From: Roseovarius pelagicus
Lineage (GTDB): Bacteria; Pseudomonadota; Alphaproteobacteria; Rhodobacterales; Rhodobacteraceae
NCBI RefSeq assembly: GCF_025639885.1
Contig: NZ_CP106738.1
Coordinates: forward strand, 3,472,001 to 3,536,000
Reading direction: 5' to 3'
Length of the DNA stretch: 64,000 bases
The first letter of the stretch is position 1; each line of letters starts with the position of its first letter. The position numbers and the translations under genes are program-made. The notes below the pieces were generated by a model. It saw only the letters and a list, made by a program, of their open reading frames with translations. It was not told the origin of the DNA and did no database searches. Shown piece by piece: positions 36,447 to 46,033 of the stretch.

Positions 36447-37190
36447 TCCTCGTGTCGCCCTAGACAGGCTTGCCGGACACCCAACGAGATGCTGGCGAGG
36501 GGTATGGAGCGAGGCGTTTTTTTTAACGGCACGCGCCCAGTGGGCGGACAAGGTGTCATACATACTGCCGAGATTTTCAGCTCCTAGCCGCTCCGCAGCC
36601 CTTTCTCGCGCTAGCCCCAAAAAAGCGAAAGACGGACCTGAGCCCGCCGCTCGTTCGATATAAAAATTATTGTACACGAATTATTATAACGATCACTCCT
36701 CGGCGCTGGGCTGCCCGAGCTTCCAGCGAGTACTTTTTCCCTTGCCCACTTGCTCGATCTCGCCGGACTTCGACATTTCAGCACGTAGGGCGTTCAAAGT
36801 ACCGGCAGATGCAAGGCTCCGGGCTGTCACAGCGCTTTCGACCTTCTCCCACCTGACCGGCTTTTCGGAAAGAAATTCGAGAACAAAAACTCTCGCAGCA
36901 TCAGTCGCTGACGAGGGCCTGCCGACCGTATTTGTCTCGACCCTGCAAACCTCGGCTTCATTCGCGTCCGAGAATTCCACCGGATGCAGAACAGGTGTTC
37001 CGTCGCGGCCTCCACCGAAGCGCTCGAATATGATGGTCTTTCCGAGTTCGCTGGCATTGGCCTTGCCGTGCGCTAAGGCAAACCTTGACCGATCCGTTGG
37101 GTCCGTCCCGTAAAAAAGAGCGGACCGAATGCTTGCGGCGAAGCCGATGGAACCGACAATGCGGTACAGGGGGTGTTCTGCCGATTGTTT

Positions 37191-37199
37191 GTTCAGGTG
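37191..37199. repeat. Target-site duplication, left copy (GTTCAGGTG)
   Basis: These 9 bases directly abut the left end of the IS and are identical to 39696-39704 at the right end. Confidence 0.9.
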
Positions 37200-37312
37200 T
37201 GTTGATTGTCACTGAGAACTGACCCGGTAGCCCCATAAATTGTCACTGAGAACTGACCCATGTGAACACACTTCCCCGACGGTTTTGGTTGGGGGGATTT
37301 GGAGTGATCGAC

Positions 37313-38842
37313 ATGGGATTTTTGAGTGTCATTCGACGCTGGGCATTGCGTGACAAAATGCCAATCAGGGAGATTGCCCGGCGGACGGGTTTGTCTCGGA
37401 ACACGATCAAGAAGTATCTGCGTGAAGGTGCGGTGGAGCCGAGGTTCAAGACGCCCAAGCGTCCAAGCAAGCTGGACCCCTACGCGGATCGGCTGTCAGC
37501 CTGGCTTTTAATCCAGACGCGGAAGTCACGCAAAGAGCGGCGGACAGTGAAGCAAATGCATGCTGATCTGGTGAAGCTGGGATATAATGGTTCCTATGAA
37601 CGCGTGGCAGCTTTCGCCCGGGCATGGCGTGAAGATCGGCATCGAGCGGAACAGACGACGGGGCGCGGCACCTATGTGCCTTTGGTGTTCGCGCCCGGCG
37701 AAGCCTTCCAATTCGATTGGAGCGAGGACAGGGCCAACATCGGTGGTGAGCGCGTCAAACTTCAGGTCGCGCATATCAAACTGTCACACAGCCGGGCTTT
37801 CTTGGTGCGGGCCTACCCGCTGCAAACGCACGAGATGCTGTTTGACGCCCACTGGCATGCATTCCGCGTCTTCGGCGGCGTGCCTGGTCGCGGGATCTAT
37901 GACAATATGAAGACCGCCGTTGATCGTGTGGGCAAAGGCAAGCAGCGGGACGTCAATGCACGCTTCAAGGCTATGGCCAGCCACTACGTGTTTGAGCCCG
38001 AGTTCTGCAATCCAGCCGCAGGTTGGGAGAAAGGCCAGGTTGAGAAGAACGTGCAGGATGCGCGCAACCGCATGTGGCAGGTCATGCCAGTCTTTGCCGA
38101 TCAGGCAGAGCTGAACCAATGGCTTGAAGATCGCTGTATCGCCCTTTGGGCAGAGACACCGCACAAGGCTTTGCCGGGGTCCATCGCTGACGTGTGGGAG
38201 GCCGAGAAGCCCACGCTGATGGCACTGCCGCCGGCATTCGATGGCTTTATCGAACATAGTAAGCGTGTGTCACCCACATGCCTGATCACGTTCGAACGCA
38301 ATCGCTACAGCGTTCCCGCCAGCTTTGCGAACCGACGTGTCAGTTTGCATGTCTATCCCGAACGGCTGGTCATGGTCGCTGAAGGGCAAACGGTTTGCGA
38401 GCATGCGCGGATCATCGAGCGGTCTCATCGCAAGCCCGGCAAGGTCATCTATGACTGGCGTCACTATCTCGCTGTCATCCAACGCAAACCAGGTGCCTTA
38501 CGCAATGGTGCGCCGTTCACGGAGATGCCGGATGCCTTCCGGCAACTTCAGGATCACATGCTGCGTAAAGAAGGCGGTGACCGAGAGATGGTCGACATTC
38601 TGTCTCTGGTCCTTCAGCACAACGAAGATGACGTTTTGTGCGCAGTGGAGCTGGCACTTGAAGCGGGCGTCCCCACCAAGACGCACATCCTGAACCTGTT
38701 GCATCGATTGATCGACCGCAGACCGACAGATCACCCCGAGGTCGATCCGCCGGACGCACTGGCATTGCAGTCAACGCCAGAGGCCAACGTCGATCGCTAT
38801 GACGGGTTGCGACAGACTAAGGAGAAGCGCCATGCGTCATGA
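37313..38842 (+). CDS. istA: IS21-family transposase IstA
   Basis: The 509-residue transposase has an N-terminal helix-turn-helix ([20 protein letters not shown]) and a DDE-type integrase core ([40 protein letters not shown] and a following acidic region), then a C-terminal beta domain. It catalyses strand transfer and needs the IstB ATPase. Start ATG 37313 ([10 protein letters not shown]) matches family starts. The frame is open further up to 37262. Its 3' end overlaps istB by 11 bp. Confidence 0.95.
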   Translation: MGFLSVIRRWALRDKMPIREIARRTGLSRNTIKKYLREGAVEPRFKTPKRPSKLDPYADRLSAWLLIQTRKSRKERRTVKQMHADLVKLGYNGSYERVAAFARAWREDRHRAEQTTGRGTYVPLVFAPGEAFQFDWSEDRANIGGERVKLQVAHIKLSHSRAFLVRAYPLQTHEMLFDAHWHAFRVFGGVPGRGIYDNMKTAVDRVGKGKQRDVNARFKAMASHYVFEPEFCNPAAGWEKGQVEKNVQDARNRMWQVMPVFADQAELNQWLEDRCIALWAETPHKALPGSIADVWEAEKPTLMALPPAFDGFIEHSKRVSPTCLITFERNRYSVPASFANRRVSLHVYPERLVMVAEGQTVCEHARIIERSHRKPGKVIYDWRHYLAVIQRKPGALRNGAPFTEMPDAFRQLQDHMLRKEGGDREMVDILSLVLQHNEDDVLCAVELALEAGVPTKTHILNLLHRLIDRRPTDHPEVDPPDALALQSTPEANVDRYDGLRQTKEKRHAS

Positions 38843-39623
38843 CCCAGCAGGAGCTTCTATCGTGATCATGCTACGCAGTCTCAAGCTGTACGGCATGGCA
38901 AATGCGATTGAAGACTTGGTCGCCCAGGGCGCGCCAGCGTTCGAAGCTGCCACACCAATGCTGTCACAGCTGCTCAAGGCCGAGATCGCCGAGCGCGAGG
39001 TACGGTCTATCGCCTACCACACGAAGGTCGCCCGCTTCCCCGCATATAAAGACCTCACCGGCTTTGACTTTGCGTCCAGTGAGATCAACGAGGCAACAGT
39101 CCGACAGTTGCATCGGTGCGAGTTCATTGAAGCGACTGAAAATGTCGTGCTGATCGGCGGCCCCGGAACCGGCAAAAGCCATACTGCTACAGCAATTGGT
39201 GTGCAGGCGATTGAGCATCACAGGCGAAAGGTCCGCTTCTTCTCGACCGTGGAATTGGTTAATGCACTGGAGCAAGAGAAAGCGCTTGGAAAGGCTGGGA
39301 AACTGGCTGAGATGCTGACCAAGGTCGATTTGGTTATCTTAGACGAGCTTGGCTACCTGCCGTTCAGTTCATCTGGTGGGGCATTGCTCTTCCACCTACT
39401 CAGTAAGCTCTATGAGCGCACCAGTGTGATCATCACCACCAACCTTAGCTTCTCAGAATGGGCGCAGGTCTTCGGGGATGCAAAGATGACCACCGCTCTC
39501 TTGGATCGGCTTACCCACCGCTGCCACATCCTCGAAACCGGAAACGACAGCTACCGCTTCAAGGTCAGTTCTGAGGCAGCAAAGAAAACTGCAAAGGAGG
39601 CCAAAACATTGACCGCATCATAG
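38832..39623 (+). CDS. istB: IS21-family helper ATPase IstB
   Basis: This 263-residue AAA+ ATPase has Walker [18 protein letters not shown], Walker [18 protein letters not shown] and sensor residues in VIITTNLSF. It forms filaments on target DNA and stimulates IstA. The ATG 38832 overlaps the end of istA. It appears full-length and intact. Confidence 0.95.
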   Translation: MRHDPAGASIVIMLRSLKLYGMANAIEDLVAQGAPAFEAATPMLSQLLKAEIAEREVRSIAYHTKVARFPAYKDLTGFDFASSEINEATVRQLHRCEFIEATENVVLIGGPGTGKSHTATAIGVQAIEHHRRKVRFFSTVELVNALEQEKALGKAGKLAEMLTKVDLVILDELGYLPFSSSGGALLFHLLSKLYERTSVIITTNLSFSEWAQVFGDAKMTTALLDRLTHRCHILETGNDSYRFKVSSEAAKKTAKEAKTLTAS

Positions 39624-39695
39624 ACCACGACGCATAACTGAGGGTGGGTCAAATCTCGGTGAAAATACCGGGTCAGTTCTCAGTGACAATCAACA

Positions 39696-39704
39696 GTTCA
39701 GGTG
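39696..39704. repeat. Target-site duplication, right copy (GTTCAGGTG)
   Basis: Identical to 37191-37199, immediately outside the right end of the IS. In the interrupted gene these bases encode His-Leu-Asn on the reverse strand. Confidence 0.9.
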
Positions 39705-41039
39705 GCCAATGGCCAGCACAGCACATCCAGCGTCTTCGGCTATTTCGGTCAGTCGGCCCAGAAATTCCCCGACTTCGTTTTGCCGGTTCATATCCCGCCC
39801 ACTGCCCATGTAGGCGGTCAGCGTGTCGATCACGACCAGCTTGGGCTGCTCTTGCTCGATGTAACGCGCCATCGCCTCAAGGTTCTCTGGCGACAAAATT
39901 TTGAAGCGGTTCATCACGCGGATTTGGTTGATGTCCGCGTTGTTCTCTAACAATCGCGGCAACGTCACCCTCTGCCAGTTGTCTTCTGCAGACAGCATGA
40001 GGACTTTGCCTTTCGGCGCGCACTCACGGGTGAGCGGCCAAGGCGTCCCCGTAGTCACGGCAGCGATCAGCTTGGTCACCAACAGCGACTTGCCCATGCC
40101 GGGATTGCCCGCAAGAAGAGTCACACCGAAATAAGGGATGTATGGGTAGTAGAGGAATTCCATCGGCAACGGCTCCGTTGTCTTCGGCGGGCCGAATAGA
40201 GCTGCGGTGTCCTCAACGTAGTTTCCACTACTATGGATCACAGAACGCAATTCAGCCGGTGACAATGGGGTTTCGGTGAATTCGTCATTCAGCGCTTCCA
40301 GCATGGCCTCAACCGCATCTTCGTCCTCGAACCGGCGGCGCAGGAAGCAGGAAGTACGGAAGAAGAAATCGTTGCGGGCTCCACTCTTGATGACGAGATC
40401 AGATGAACTCAATTGCGTCTGTTCATGTCGTCGCCCTGTCTTCTCGGGTTTTAGTCTGCTCAGGTTCTTTGGCACTCTGGCCGCGCGATCTGGTACTCGC
40501 GCCGAGTGATTGTAACGTTTGCCGATGGGATGCATGCTGGGCGGCACCATCACCATCCGGCTGCCACCGGTCAAAACGTCGAGTTTTTCACCCTTGAAAG
40601 TACCATCGGCAAACTCGCCTTCGTAGTAGAGATGATAGCCGCGTCCGGTGAAGACTTTGACCGTATCGGGGAGGCCGAGGCTCTTAACCGCTTTTCGCCC
40701 TTCATCTCCATCGACATCGACGACCGTTAGTCCCTCAAGGCCTATTGCGAGATTTGCATCCGGGTGCCGCCGAAGAGCTTTTTGAACCGCCTCGATATCA
40801 TCGGTCGCGCTATGAACACCGTTTGGGAAAAACTTTGGCAAAGGGTGTTTGCCCGGAGACGCGCAGTCCTCGCGCTTGCATGAGCAGCGCCCGTCTTCAC
40901 GAACGCCATATGTTAAAATTACTTTCCGACCAGCCGCAATTTGCGCCTTAGCAGCGGATAGCGTCGTTTTGGAGCGCATCAATTTAGACACGCGATATTG
41001 TCGTCGCATGGAGTCACCTCAAGACATTCTGGGGGGAGT

Positions 41040-41061
41040 GAGAGGGGTCTGAACCCCTCTC
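41040..41061. other. Hairpin between the 232-residue gene and the replication gene
   Basis: A perfect 9-bp stem (41040-41048 and 41053-41061) with a CTGA loop lies 7 bp after the upstream gene's stop. The T-run is on the plus-strand side only, so it could modulate rather than end minus-strand transcription into the replication gene. Confidence 0.5.
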
Positions 41062-41067
41062 GAATTT

Positions 41068-41766
41068 TCAATATTTGGTCCAAAGCCAATCACCGCCTTC
41101 GACTTCCACCTCGGAAAAGGCATCGAACAACACTTCGGCCGTGAAAGGAGGAAGACCGGGGCGATGTATCAGTGAGCCCGGCACATAGAGCAGCTCATCA
41201 TTGGGGTTTTCGAGCCTGTGAGCGCGAGACAGGCCCGCGCAATCCAGCATCTCAACCATTTCCTGAAGTTCCATTGCGCGGGGCAATGGAGCCAGAAACT
41301 GATACGCCGAAGCCCCAATCCCCCAGAACATCGTTGGACATGGAAAGTAGTCGAATGGGTGCTCGCCTACGATTGTTTTGAAGCCCAATCTGGTTCGATT
41401 TGAACGCACACCTCGTTTCCAAGGCACCGGGTCAAACATAACGTTGTGGTCAGTATGGGCTGCCAAATTAAGCAGCACATCTGCCATGGTCATATCTTCA
41501 GCAGGGCTTAGAAAGTGCTCTGCCTCAATGTCGCCATGAGGTGACACGGCACAAACCCGTACGCGGTTGCTGGGCGAACAATCACCTACCTTTTGTAGGA
41601 AGATTTCGGCCTCTATGGGCCAGCCATTTGGCTTGGGGTGCTGGTGATAGTAGTTCTGAATCCATCCGGTGTGGATTGATTTCTTCCACCCGTATCCGTC
41701 AGTTTTGACTTTGAGTTCAGTTTCGGAAAGCAGCACTGCAGGCTGCGATGATCGCATATCGTCCAT
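41068..41766 (-). CDS. Hypothetical protein of the element core
   Basis: The 232-residue protein is soluble, with TDGYGWKKSIHTGWIQNYYH, VRVCAVSPHGDIEAEHFLS and a C-terminal acidic EVEVEGGDWLWTKY. I recognise no domain. It lies between the AlpA-like gene and the replication gene on the same strand, with AAGGAGTTGTC upstream of its ATG. It is probably an element-specific regulatory or replication accessory protein. The placement is the only clue. Confidence 0.65.
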   Translation of the reverse strand: MDDMRSSQPAVLLSETELKVKTDGYGWKKSIHTGWIQNYYHQHPKPNGWPIEAEIFLQKVGDCSPSNRVRVCAVSPHGDIEAEHFLSPAEDMTMADVLLNLAAHTDHNVMFDPVPWKRGVRSNRTRLGFKTIVGEHPFDYFPCPTMFWGIGASAYQFLAPLPRAMELQEMVEMLDCAGLSRAHRLENPNDELLYVPGSLIHRPGLPPFTAEVLFDAFSEVEVEGGDWLWTKY

Positions 41767-41813
41767 GAGACAACTCCTTTTAGATTTAGTGATGATTGTC
41801 GGCTGAACGCAGG

Positions 41814-42038
41814 TCAGTATTCTGCGTAATGTGTTCGGGCGCGTTCCGCGTCACGCTCGGCAAGCCATGCCTGAATCTCCGACATGAACCATGCAACAGT
41901 TGTGCCGCCGGGGCGGCATCTTCGCGGAAAACGACCGCGCGCTTCCCAACGAAGCAAGGTAACGTTGGAGACCTTGATACCCATGCTTTTGAGGTCGTTG
42001 CGGGTGGCAAGCGTCTTCGTCAGTGTTTCGTCTGTCAT
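41814..42038 (-). CDS. AlpA-like helix-turn-helix regulator/excisionase
   Basis: The 74-residue protein carries a MerR-like helix-turn-helix (LATRNDLKSMGIKVSNVTLL) followed by RWEARGRFPRRCRPGGTTVA and the typical FMSEIQAWLAERD end of AlpA proteins. In P4-like elements AlpA controls integrase and excision. Start 42038 is chosen because AAGGGAAAAAG stands before it. A longer frame begins at 42089. It lies between the integrase side and the replication gene, the usual AlpA position. Confidence 0.8.
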   Translation of the reverse strand: MTDETLTKTLATRNDLKSMGIKVSNVTLLRWEARGRFPRRCRPGGTTVAWFMSEIQAWLAERDAERARTHYAEY

Positions 42039-42151
42039 CTTTTTCCCTTTCATGACTAAGGGAACCGGTTCCTGAGATGACTTTGACACACGTAGAAAAG
42101 CGTTTCATTTCAATTCAATGAACGAAGCGGGGTTGCTTTCAGGCGTTTGGT

Positions 42152-42883
42152 TCAATCGCGACGGGCATAGCGAACGACCGCTTCTTGTATCTGCGTGTTT
42201 AAGTTCTCAACGCTTCGCTTGGACGCCATTGATTTGGGATAGTGAACAGCCATGAAGGGCCTTGCTGCTTCACGTATGAAGTCAGGGAACATGCCGTCGA
42301 TATCTTTTCCGAAAGCTGTTCTCTTTACGTGTTCAATTCCAACAACGCCAATAAAGACCTCGGTCAGGGCATCAACGATGAGTTGCAAGGTTTGGGCGTG
42401 GTTTGTGCCGCCCTCAATCTTGTCTGATGATTTCTCGACAGCTCCCAACAGTTGGCGCAAATCTGATATCGCGTCGCGCGTGCGCTGAACACGCCTGCGC
42501 ATCTCAGATGCAGGAAAAACCATCAGCTTGCCCTCATTGTCCTTGAGTGAAACCGTGGACACGTGATTAGTCGCGTCATCAAGTCGGCTGATGGCTCGTC
42601 CTAGAAAGATGTCCAAGTCGTCCGCCCAGATGTGCTTTTGGGACAAAGTTGCTGCTCCCCCCACGAACCCCAATGCTGCCGTTAGGTGCTCCGCTGTAGC
42701 TGCCAACTGAAACCGAAGGCGTCCAATGGTATCTGGATCGAAAATCGCGACTGTGTCTGAGATGTCTTGGCAAACCTGTTCGGTGTATAGCTCAGTCCAC
42801 GGATTGCCGCCCGCAGGGTATTTGAAATCGTCACAATCAACCCAGCGATCTGGCGTCTCCACATCCAGCAGATTGCGGATCAT
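42152..42883 (-). CDS. Unknown element protein overlapping the integrase 3' end
   Basis: From ATG 42883 the product has 243 residues: a charged start (NLLDVETPDRWVDCDDF), a helical body with AATAEHLTAALGFVGGAATL and SEMRRRVQRTRDAISDLRQLLGA, and a basic end. No family is recognised. Its first 47 bp overlap the end of the integrase gene in another frame, so the two are coupled. The frame is open back to 42994, but that part lies fully within the integrase gene. Confidence 0.6.
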   Translation of the reverse strand: MIRNLLDVETPDRWVDCDDFKYPAGGNPWTELYTEQVCQDISDTVAIFDPDTIGRLRFQLAATAEHLTAALGFVGGAATLSQKHIWADDLDIFLGRAISRLDDATNHVSTVSLKDNEGKLMVFPASEMRRRVQRTRDAISDLRQLLGAVEKSSDKIEGGTNHAQTLQLIVDALTEVFIGVVGIEHVKRTAFGKDIDGMFPDFIREAARPFMAVHYPKSMASKRSVENLNTQIQEAVVRYARRD

Positions 42884-44042
42884 CCTCGGTCTTTTTGATT
42901 TCTTCGATGTGGGCATTCCATTTGTCCAAGGCGTCGCGCTTTTCATCTGCGTATGAATAGACATTGTAGATTGCCGCCACGCCTGAGACCACACCTGTTT
43001 TGTGGTTCAACAGCGCCTCGGTAACGGGTTGAGGAACACCGAGTTGGGCCATGTTGGTCGACATGGTGCGGCGCAGATCATGGGGAGTCCAAGGTTCGGC
43101 GTCCTTGGGAAGCGATTTATCGAGACGCTTTTTCAATCGACCAAATCCAGAAATTGGTGTCGTGCCCGTCGTAGTGAACACGAAATCGGAACCGATAAAC
43201 TTTGGCAGCCTGCGCAGCACGTCCAGCATTGCGTCGGTGAGCGGTATGGTGTGCTGCCTGCCGTTCTTGGCTCGCTGCGAAGGTAGGGTCCAAAGGCGAT
43301 TTTCGAGGTCGAGTTCTGACCAGCGCATCTCGGCGACTTCGGCGCGCCTCTGGCCGCTTAGGATCAACAGCTTCATGCAATCCCCAAAAGGATAGCCTTC
43401 GTCGTCACAGGCCTCCCACAGCACGCCTAGCTCATCGTCCGATAGCACGCGCTCACGAGGCTTTTCTTTCGACGGAGGTTTCATTCCAGCAATGGGGGAA
43501 GCGTCGATAATGCCGCGCTCGACACTCCAGCTCATCAAATGCTTAAGATGAGCCAGTGCACGGTTCACGCCGATTGGCGCAGATTTCTGAATTGTATCGC
43601 AGGCTTTCACCACATCTGCGCGTTTGATCTCGTTGATCGGTTTTTCGTGCAGGGTTGTGAACTTAGCCAAATGAGCTTCTTTGCGCTCGAAGTCGCGGTT
43701 GTGAACCTTGGCATACTTCTCAATATAGTCAGGGATCACGTCGCCTAGCGTCGGTTTCGTGTCGACTTCTATGCCGGTGTTCTGTTCGAACTTGCCTGTT
43801 TCAACTTCATAAAGGATTTGCCGCGCGCGTTCTCGGGCGTCGTTAAGGGAAAACGGCCCGAACTGGCCGATGGTCAGGCGCTTCATTTTTCCGTTTATTC
43901 GCTTGTGGAAGCTGAATGTTTTGGTGCCGGACTTGTTCACGCGAAGTACCAAACCGGGAACCACTGTGTCACGGTAGTCTTCCCGCTTGGCTGGGTTTGG
44001 CTTTCTGGTTTCGATGAACTTTGTGGTGAGTTTTTGTTTCAT
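42837..44042 (-). CDS. int: P4-type tyrosine integrase
   Basis: The 401-residue recombinase has an N-terminal arm-binding DUF4102 domain (PGLVLRVNKSGTKTFSFHKR, LTIGQFGPFSLNDARERARQ), a SAM-like core domain and the catalytic domain with Arg in ILSGQRRAEVAEMRW, HDLRRTMSTNMAQ and the nucleophile Tyr near AAIYNVYSYADEKR. The start at 44042 (MKQKLTTKFIETRKP) is the normal family start. The longer frame to 44186 is rejected. It would recombine the tRNA-Phe repeats. It is about 3 kb from the right att rather than next to it. Confidence 0.93.
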   Translation of the reverse strand: MKQKLTTKFIETRKPNPAKREDYRDTVVPGLVLRVNKSGTKTFSFHKRINGKMKRLTIGQFGPFSLNDARERARQILYEVETGKFEQNTGIEVDTKPTLGDVIPDYIEKYAKVHNRDFERKEAHLAKFTTLHEKPINEIKRADVVKACDTIQKSAPIGVNRALAHLKHLMSWSVERGIIDASPIAGMKPPSKEKPRERVLSDDELGVLWEACDDEGYPFGDCMKLLILSGQRRAEVAEMRWSELDLENRLWTLPSQRAKNGRQHTIPLTDAMLDVLRRLPKFIGSDFVFTTTGTTPISGFGRLKKRLDKSLPKDAEPWTPHDLRRTMSTNMAQLGVPQPVTEALLNHKTGVVSGVAAIYNVYSYADEKRDALDKWNAHIEEIKKTEDDPQSAGCGDARSLG

Positions 44043-44137
44043 ACAGCCATGATACGAGACCAATATCTGCTTCGTCAGGGACAATCCTAGACAAGATGAT
44101 ACGGTTTGTACGACGATGGCTACACGTGTCACAGAGC

Positions 44138-46033
44138 TCAAGCAAAATTTCCAGCCATGTCGAGCGCATAGTTTTCTGCTACACACGCTCGACTTATCGC
44201 AAGGCCAACCAAACGCCCATCATCCTCAAATATTAGGTGTTTGTCTCTAAGTTCATCCAAACAACGTTCGACGCCCTTGGCGTCAAGAGAGGGGAGCTGC
44301 ACGTTTATGTTAGAAGATGATAATACGTTTTCATCTATTGCACTATAAACAAGGCTGGCTTCAGAACTTATCTGAAAGACCTTAACCTCGTCATCTCGCG
44401 TATCAAAAAATGATATAGGCTCTCCCGGTGATTTTTCATATGTCAAAAAAGAGTCTTTGCGTTTGTGATAGCGAATGTTCCACTTTTGAACCTCGGCTCT
44501 CAGAAGGTCGTATTCGTCAGCCAAGCTATCGCTGAGTGAAAACTCAGGTTCGAAATAATAGCAATAGTCCGCCATGTCCAAATTAGTCGCCTCAAGAAAA
44601 CTCCTTGAGAAAATGACATCGAAAAATCGATGTGCCTTTTTTGCTTCGCCAACATTTGGTACCCGCCCCTCCTGTAAGGGAGAGAAGCGCGTAGTAAGCA
44701 CTTCAACTAGTGTTGCAGGAGGCTGTAGGTGGACCAAGTCTTTTAGCGAGGCGACCATACTAGAGACACTTTGCTTAGTATCGCGTGGAAATCCAAACAG
44801 AAGATTGTAGTGACAAACAATACCTGAACGCATCGCCAGTTTCAGGGCCAAAACATTTTGAGCGGCAGTAACGCCCTTGCCCATTTCTTTAAGAGTGTCT
44901 GTTGAGAATGACTCAATACCGGGCTGAATCTCTACAAATCCAGCGTTCTTCAAGGCGTCTATTCGAAGTGCGCTAAGATTTGCCTTTAACTCGCATGTGA
45001 GCTTCAGATTTGATTGTGTGGCGTGAAGTTTTGGCAGAAGTGTCGAGTAATATTTTGCGGGTAGAATGTAGTCTACAAATCGAAAGACCGTTCTTTCATA
45101 TTTAGAGCTAAGATCGCCGAGGTCTTGCAGAACTGCGTTGGCGTCTTTTGAGGTATAACCCAAATCTTCAGAAGCTATTCCACAGAAAATACAGTGGCTT
45201 TTACTACCCCACCAACACCCACGTGAACACTCGTACGGGATAATACGCCAATCGATTTTTATTTTATCCTCCCTATCCAAGCGTTTAAGTTCATCTTGAA
45301 AGTCGGTGAAATCCGGTGTGGGCGATTGGGCTATCGGGGTGGTCACTTTTCTAAGACGTTCCAAATCGGCTTGTTTCGACTGGGGGAGAACTGATGCATG
45401 CGCCTGCGAAACGATCTCGGTCTCTCCCGCGCCTTGCACCACGGCGTCGACAAAATCAAAAGCCTTAAGTATCGCCTCCCCCGTTACACCGGACACAGCA
45501 TAACCGCCAAGAGCGATGCGCACGTGGGGTGCGCGCTCTTTTACTCGTTTTGCCACGGCCAAAGAGGGGATCGTCTGGTCAAACAAACAACTGAAACCAA
45601 CAAACGTTGGAGACTTGCTCAGGACAACATCAACACAGTCATCTAGGTATTTTGGAATGATCTGCGAGCGCAGGAGCAGTAGGTAAGAAGCAATGGAACT
45701 TGGCCCGTCAAACCTCGGGTCATTTCTCCATTTGGGATTGGAATTCCATAACTGATTGCAGATATCACTTAATGTGAGTGACTGATGACAGGAAAGCTCA
45801 GCTTCAAAAGTCGCGCTGAATACGAAGTCATTGAGCGCGAAAACATCGGCAAGTCGGCGATAACTTGCATCCGTTATATACCTCAACAAGCGGTGTTGCA
45901 GATAGAGGACTTCGGTCCGAATTCCTTCGTTCCGAAGGGATGCCGCCAGCAGTGAAGCTCCCAGCGCTGGTTCTTGAATACTTCCCCATGGCATATTCGC
46001 CAGCAGAACCTTAGGCGTCTGTTGTTCATTCAA
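44138..46033 (-). CDS. RiPP-maturation-type B12-binding radical-SAM protein
   Basis: The 631-residue enzyme has an N-terminal B12-binding-like region (VLLANMPWGSIQEPALGASL, VRIALGGYAVSG) and the family-specific motif ECSRGCWWGSKSHCIFCGI (Cys269, 273, 281, 284). A TIM-barrel follows with IQPGIESFSTDTLKEMGKGV and HYNLLFGFPRDTK, and a C-terminal extension ends the protein. It matches the ribosomal-peptide maturation radical-SAM group that C-methylates precursor peptides. It overlaps the upstream 208-residue gene by 4 bp. No other maturation or export gene is present in the window. Confidence 0.85.
   Translation of the reverse strand: MNEQQTPKVLLANMPWGSIQEPALGASLLAASLRNEGIRTEVLYLQHRLLRYITDASYRRLADVFALNDFVFSATFEAELSCHQSLTLSDICNQLWNSNPKWRNDPRFDGPSSIASYLLLLRSQIIPKYLDDCVDVVLSKSPTFVGFSCLFDQTIPSLAVAKRVKERAPHVRIALGGYAVSGVTGEAILKAFDFVDAVVQGAGETEIVSQAHASVLPQSKQADLERLRKVTTPIAQSPTPDFTDFQDELKRLDREDKIKIDWRIIPYECSRGCWWGSKSHCIFCGIASEDLGYTSKDANAVLQDLGDLSSKYERTVFRFVDYILPAKYYSTLLPKLHATQSNLKLTCELKANLSALRIDALKNAGFVEIQPGIESFSTDTLKEMGKGVTAAQNVLALKLAMRSGIVCHYNLLFGFPRDTKQSVSSMVASLKDLVHLQPPATLVEVLTTRFSPLQEGRVPNVGEAKKAHRFFDVIFSRSFLEATNLDMADYCYYFEPEFSLSDSLADEYDLLRAEVQKWNIRYHKRKDSFLTYEKSPGEPISFFDTRDDEVKVFQISSEASLVYSAIDENVLSSSNINVQLPSLDAKGVERCLDELRDKHLIFEDDGRLVGLAISRACVAENYALDMAGNFA

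Larger units (their letters stand above)
37200..39695 (+). mobile_element. IS21-family insertion sequence (2496 bp)
   Basis: Perfect terminal inverted repeats of about 30 bp begin TGTTGATTGTCACTGAGAAC and close with CA. A second copy of the inner ATTGTCACTGAGAACTGACCC motif lies near 37240, the multiple end repeats usual for IS21 transposase binding. Two genes, istA and istB, overlap on the plus strand. Both appear intact, and the target duplication is exact, so the insertion is recent. Confidence 0.97.
36693..41009 (-). pseudogene. Prim-pol/RepA-like replication protein, interrupted by the IS21-family element
   Basis: Removing the IS and one copy of its 9-bp target repeat restores one open frame of about 603 residues. 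The N-terminal part (41009-39696, 438 residues) has a primase-polymerase domain (VVDVDGDEGRKAVKSLG, VFTGRGYHLYYEG) and a RecA-like ATPase (Walker A GNPGMGKS, then VLMLSAEDNWQRVTLPRLL and LVVIDTLTAYMGSG). It breaks at GHLN. The C-terminal part resumes at 37190 (KQSAEHPLYRIVGS) and ends at 36693 with a winged-helix-like tail. It would start element replication. With the IS in place the helicase core lacks its last motifs. Confidence 0.85.

Noticed and set aside
36300..36677. Minus-strand frame of 125 codons just after the replication gene
   Set aside because: It starts at GTG with poorly placed AGGAG, overlaps a plus-strand small gene and shows no family features. Part of it may be real, but support is too weak.
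37200..37260. CRISPR-like short repeats near the IS left end
   Set aside because: The two copies of the same motif are IS21 terminal and subterminal repeats. There is no spacer array anywhere in the window.
44043..44186. N-terminal extension of the integrase to 44186
   Set aside because: The extra 48 residues do not resemble integrases and would overlap the radical-SAM gene. The ATG at 44042 gives the normal family start.
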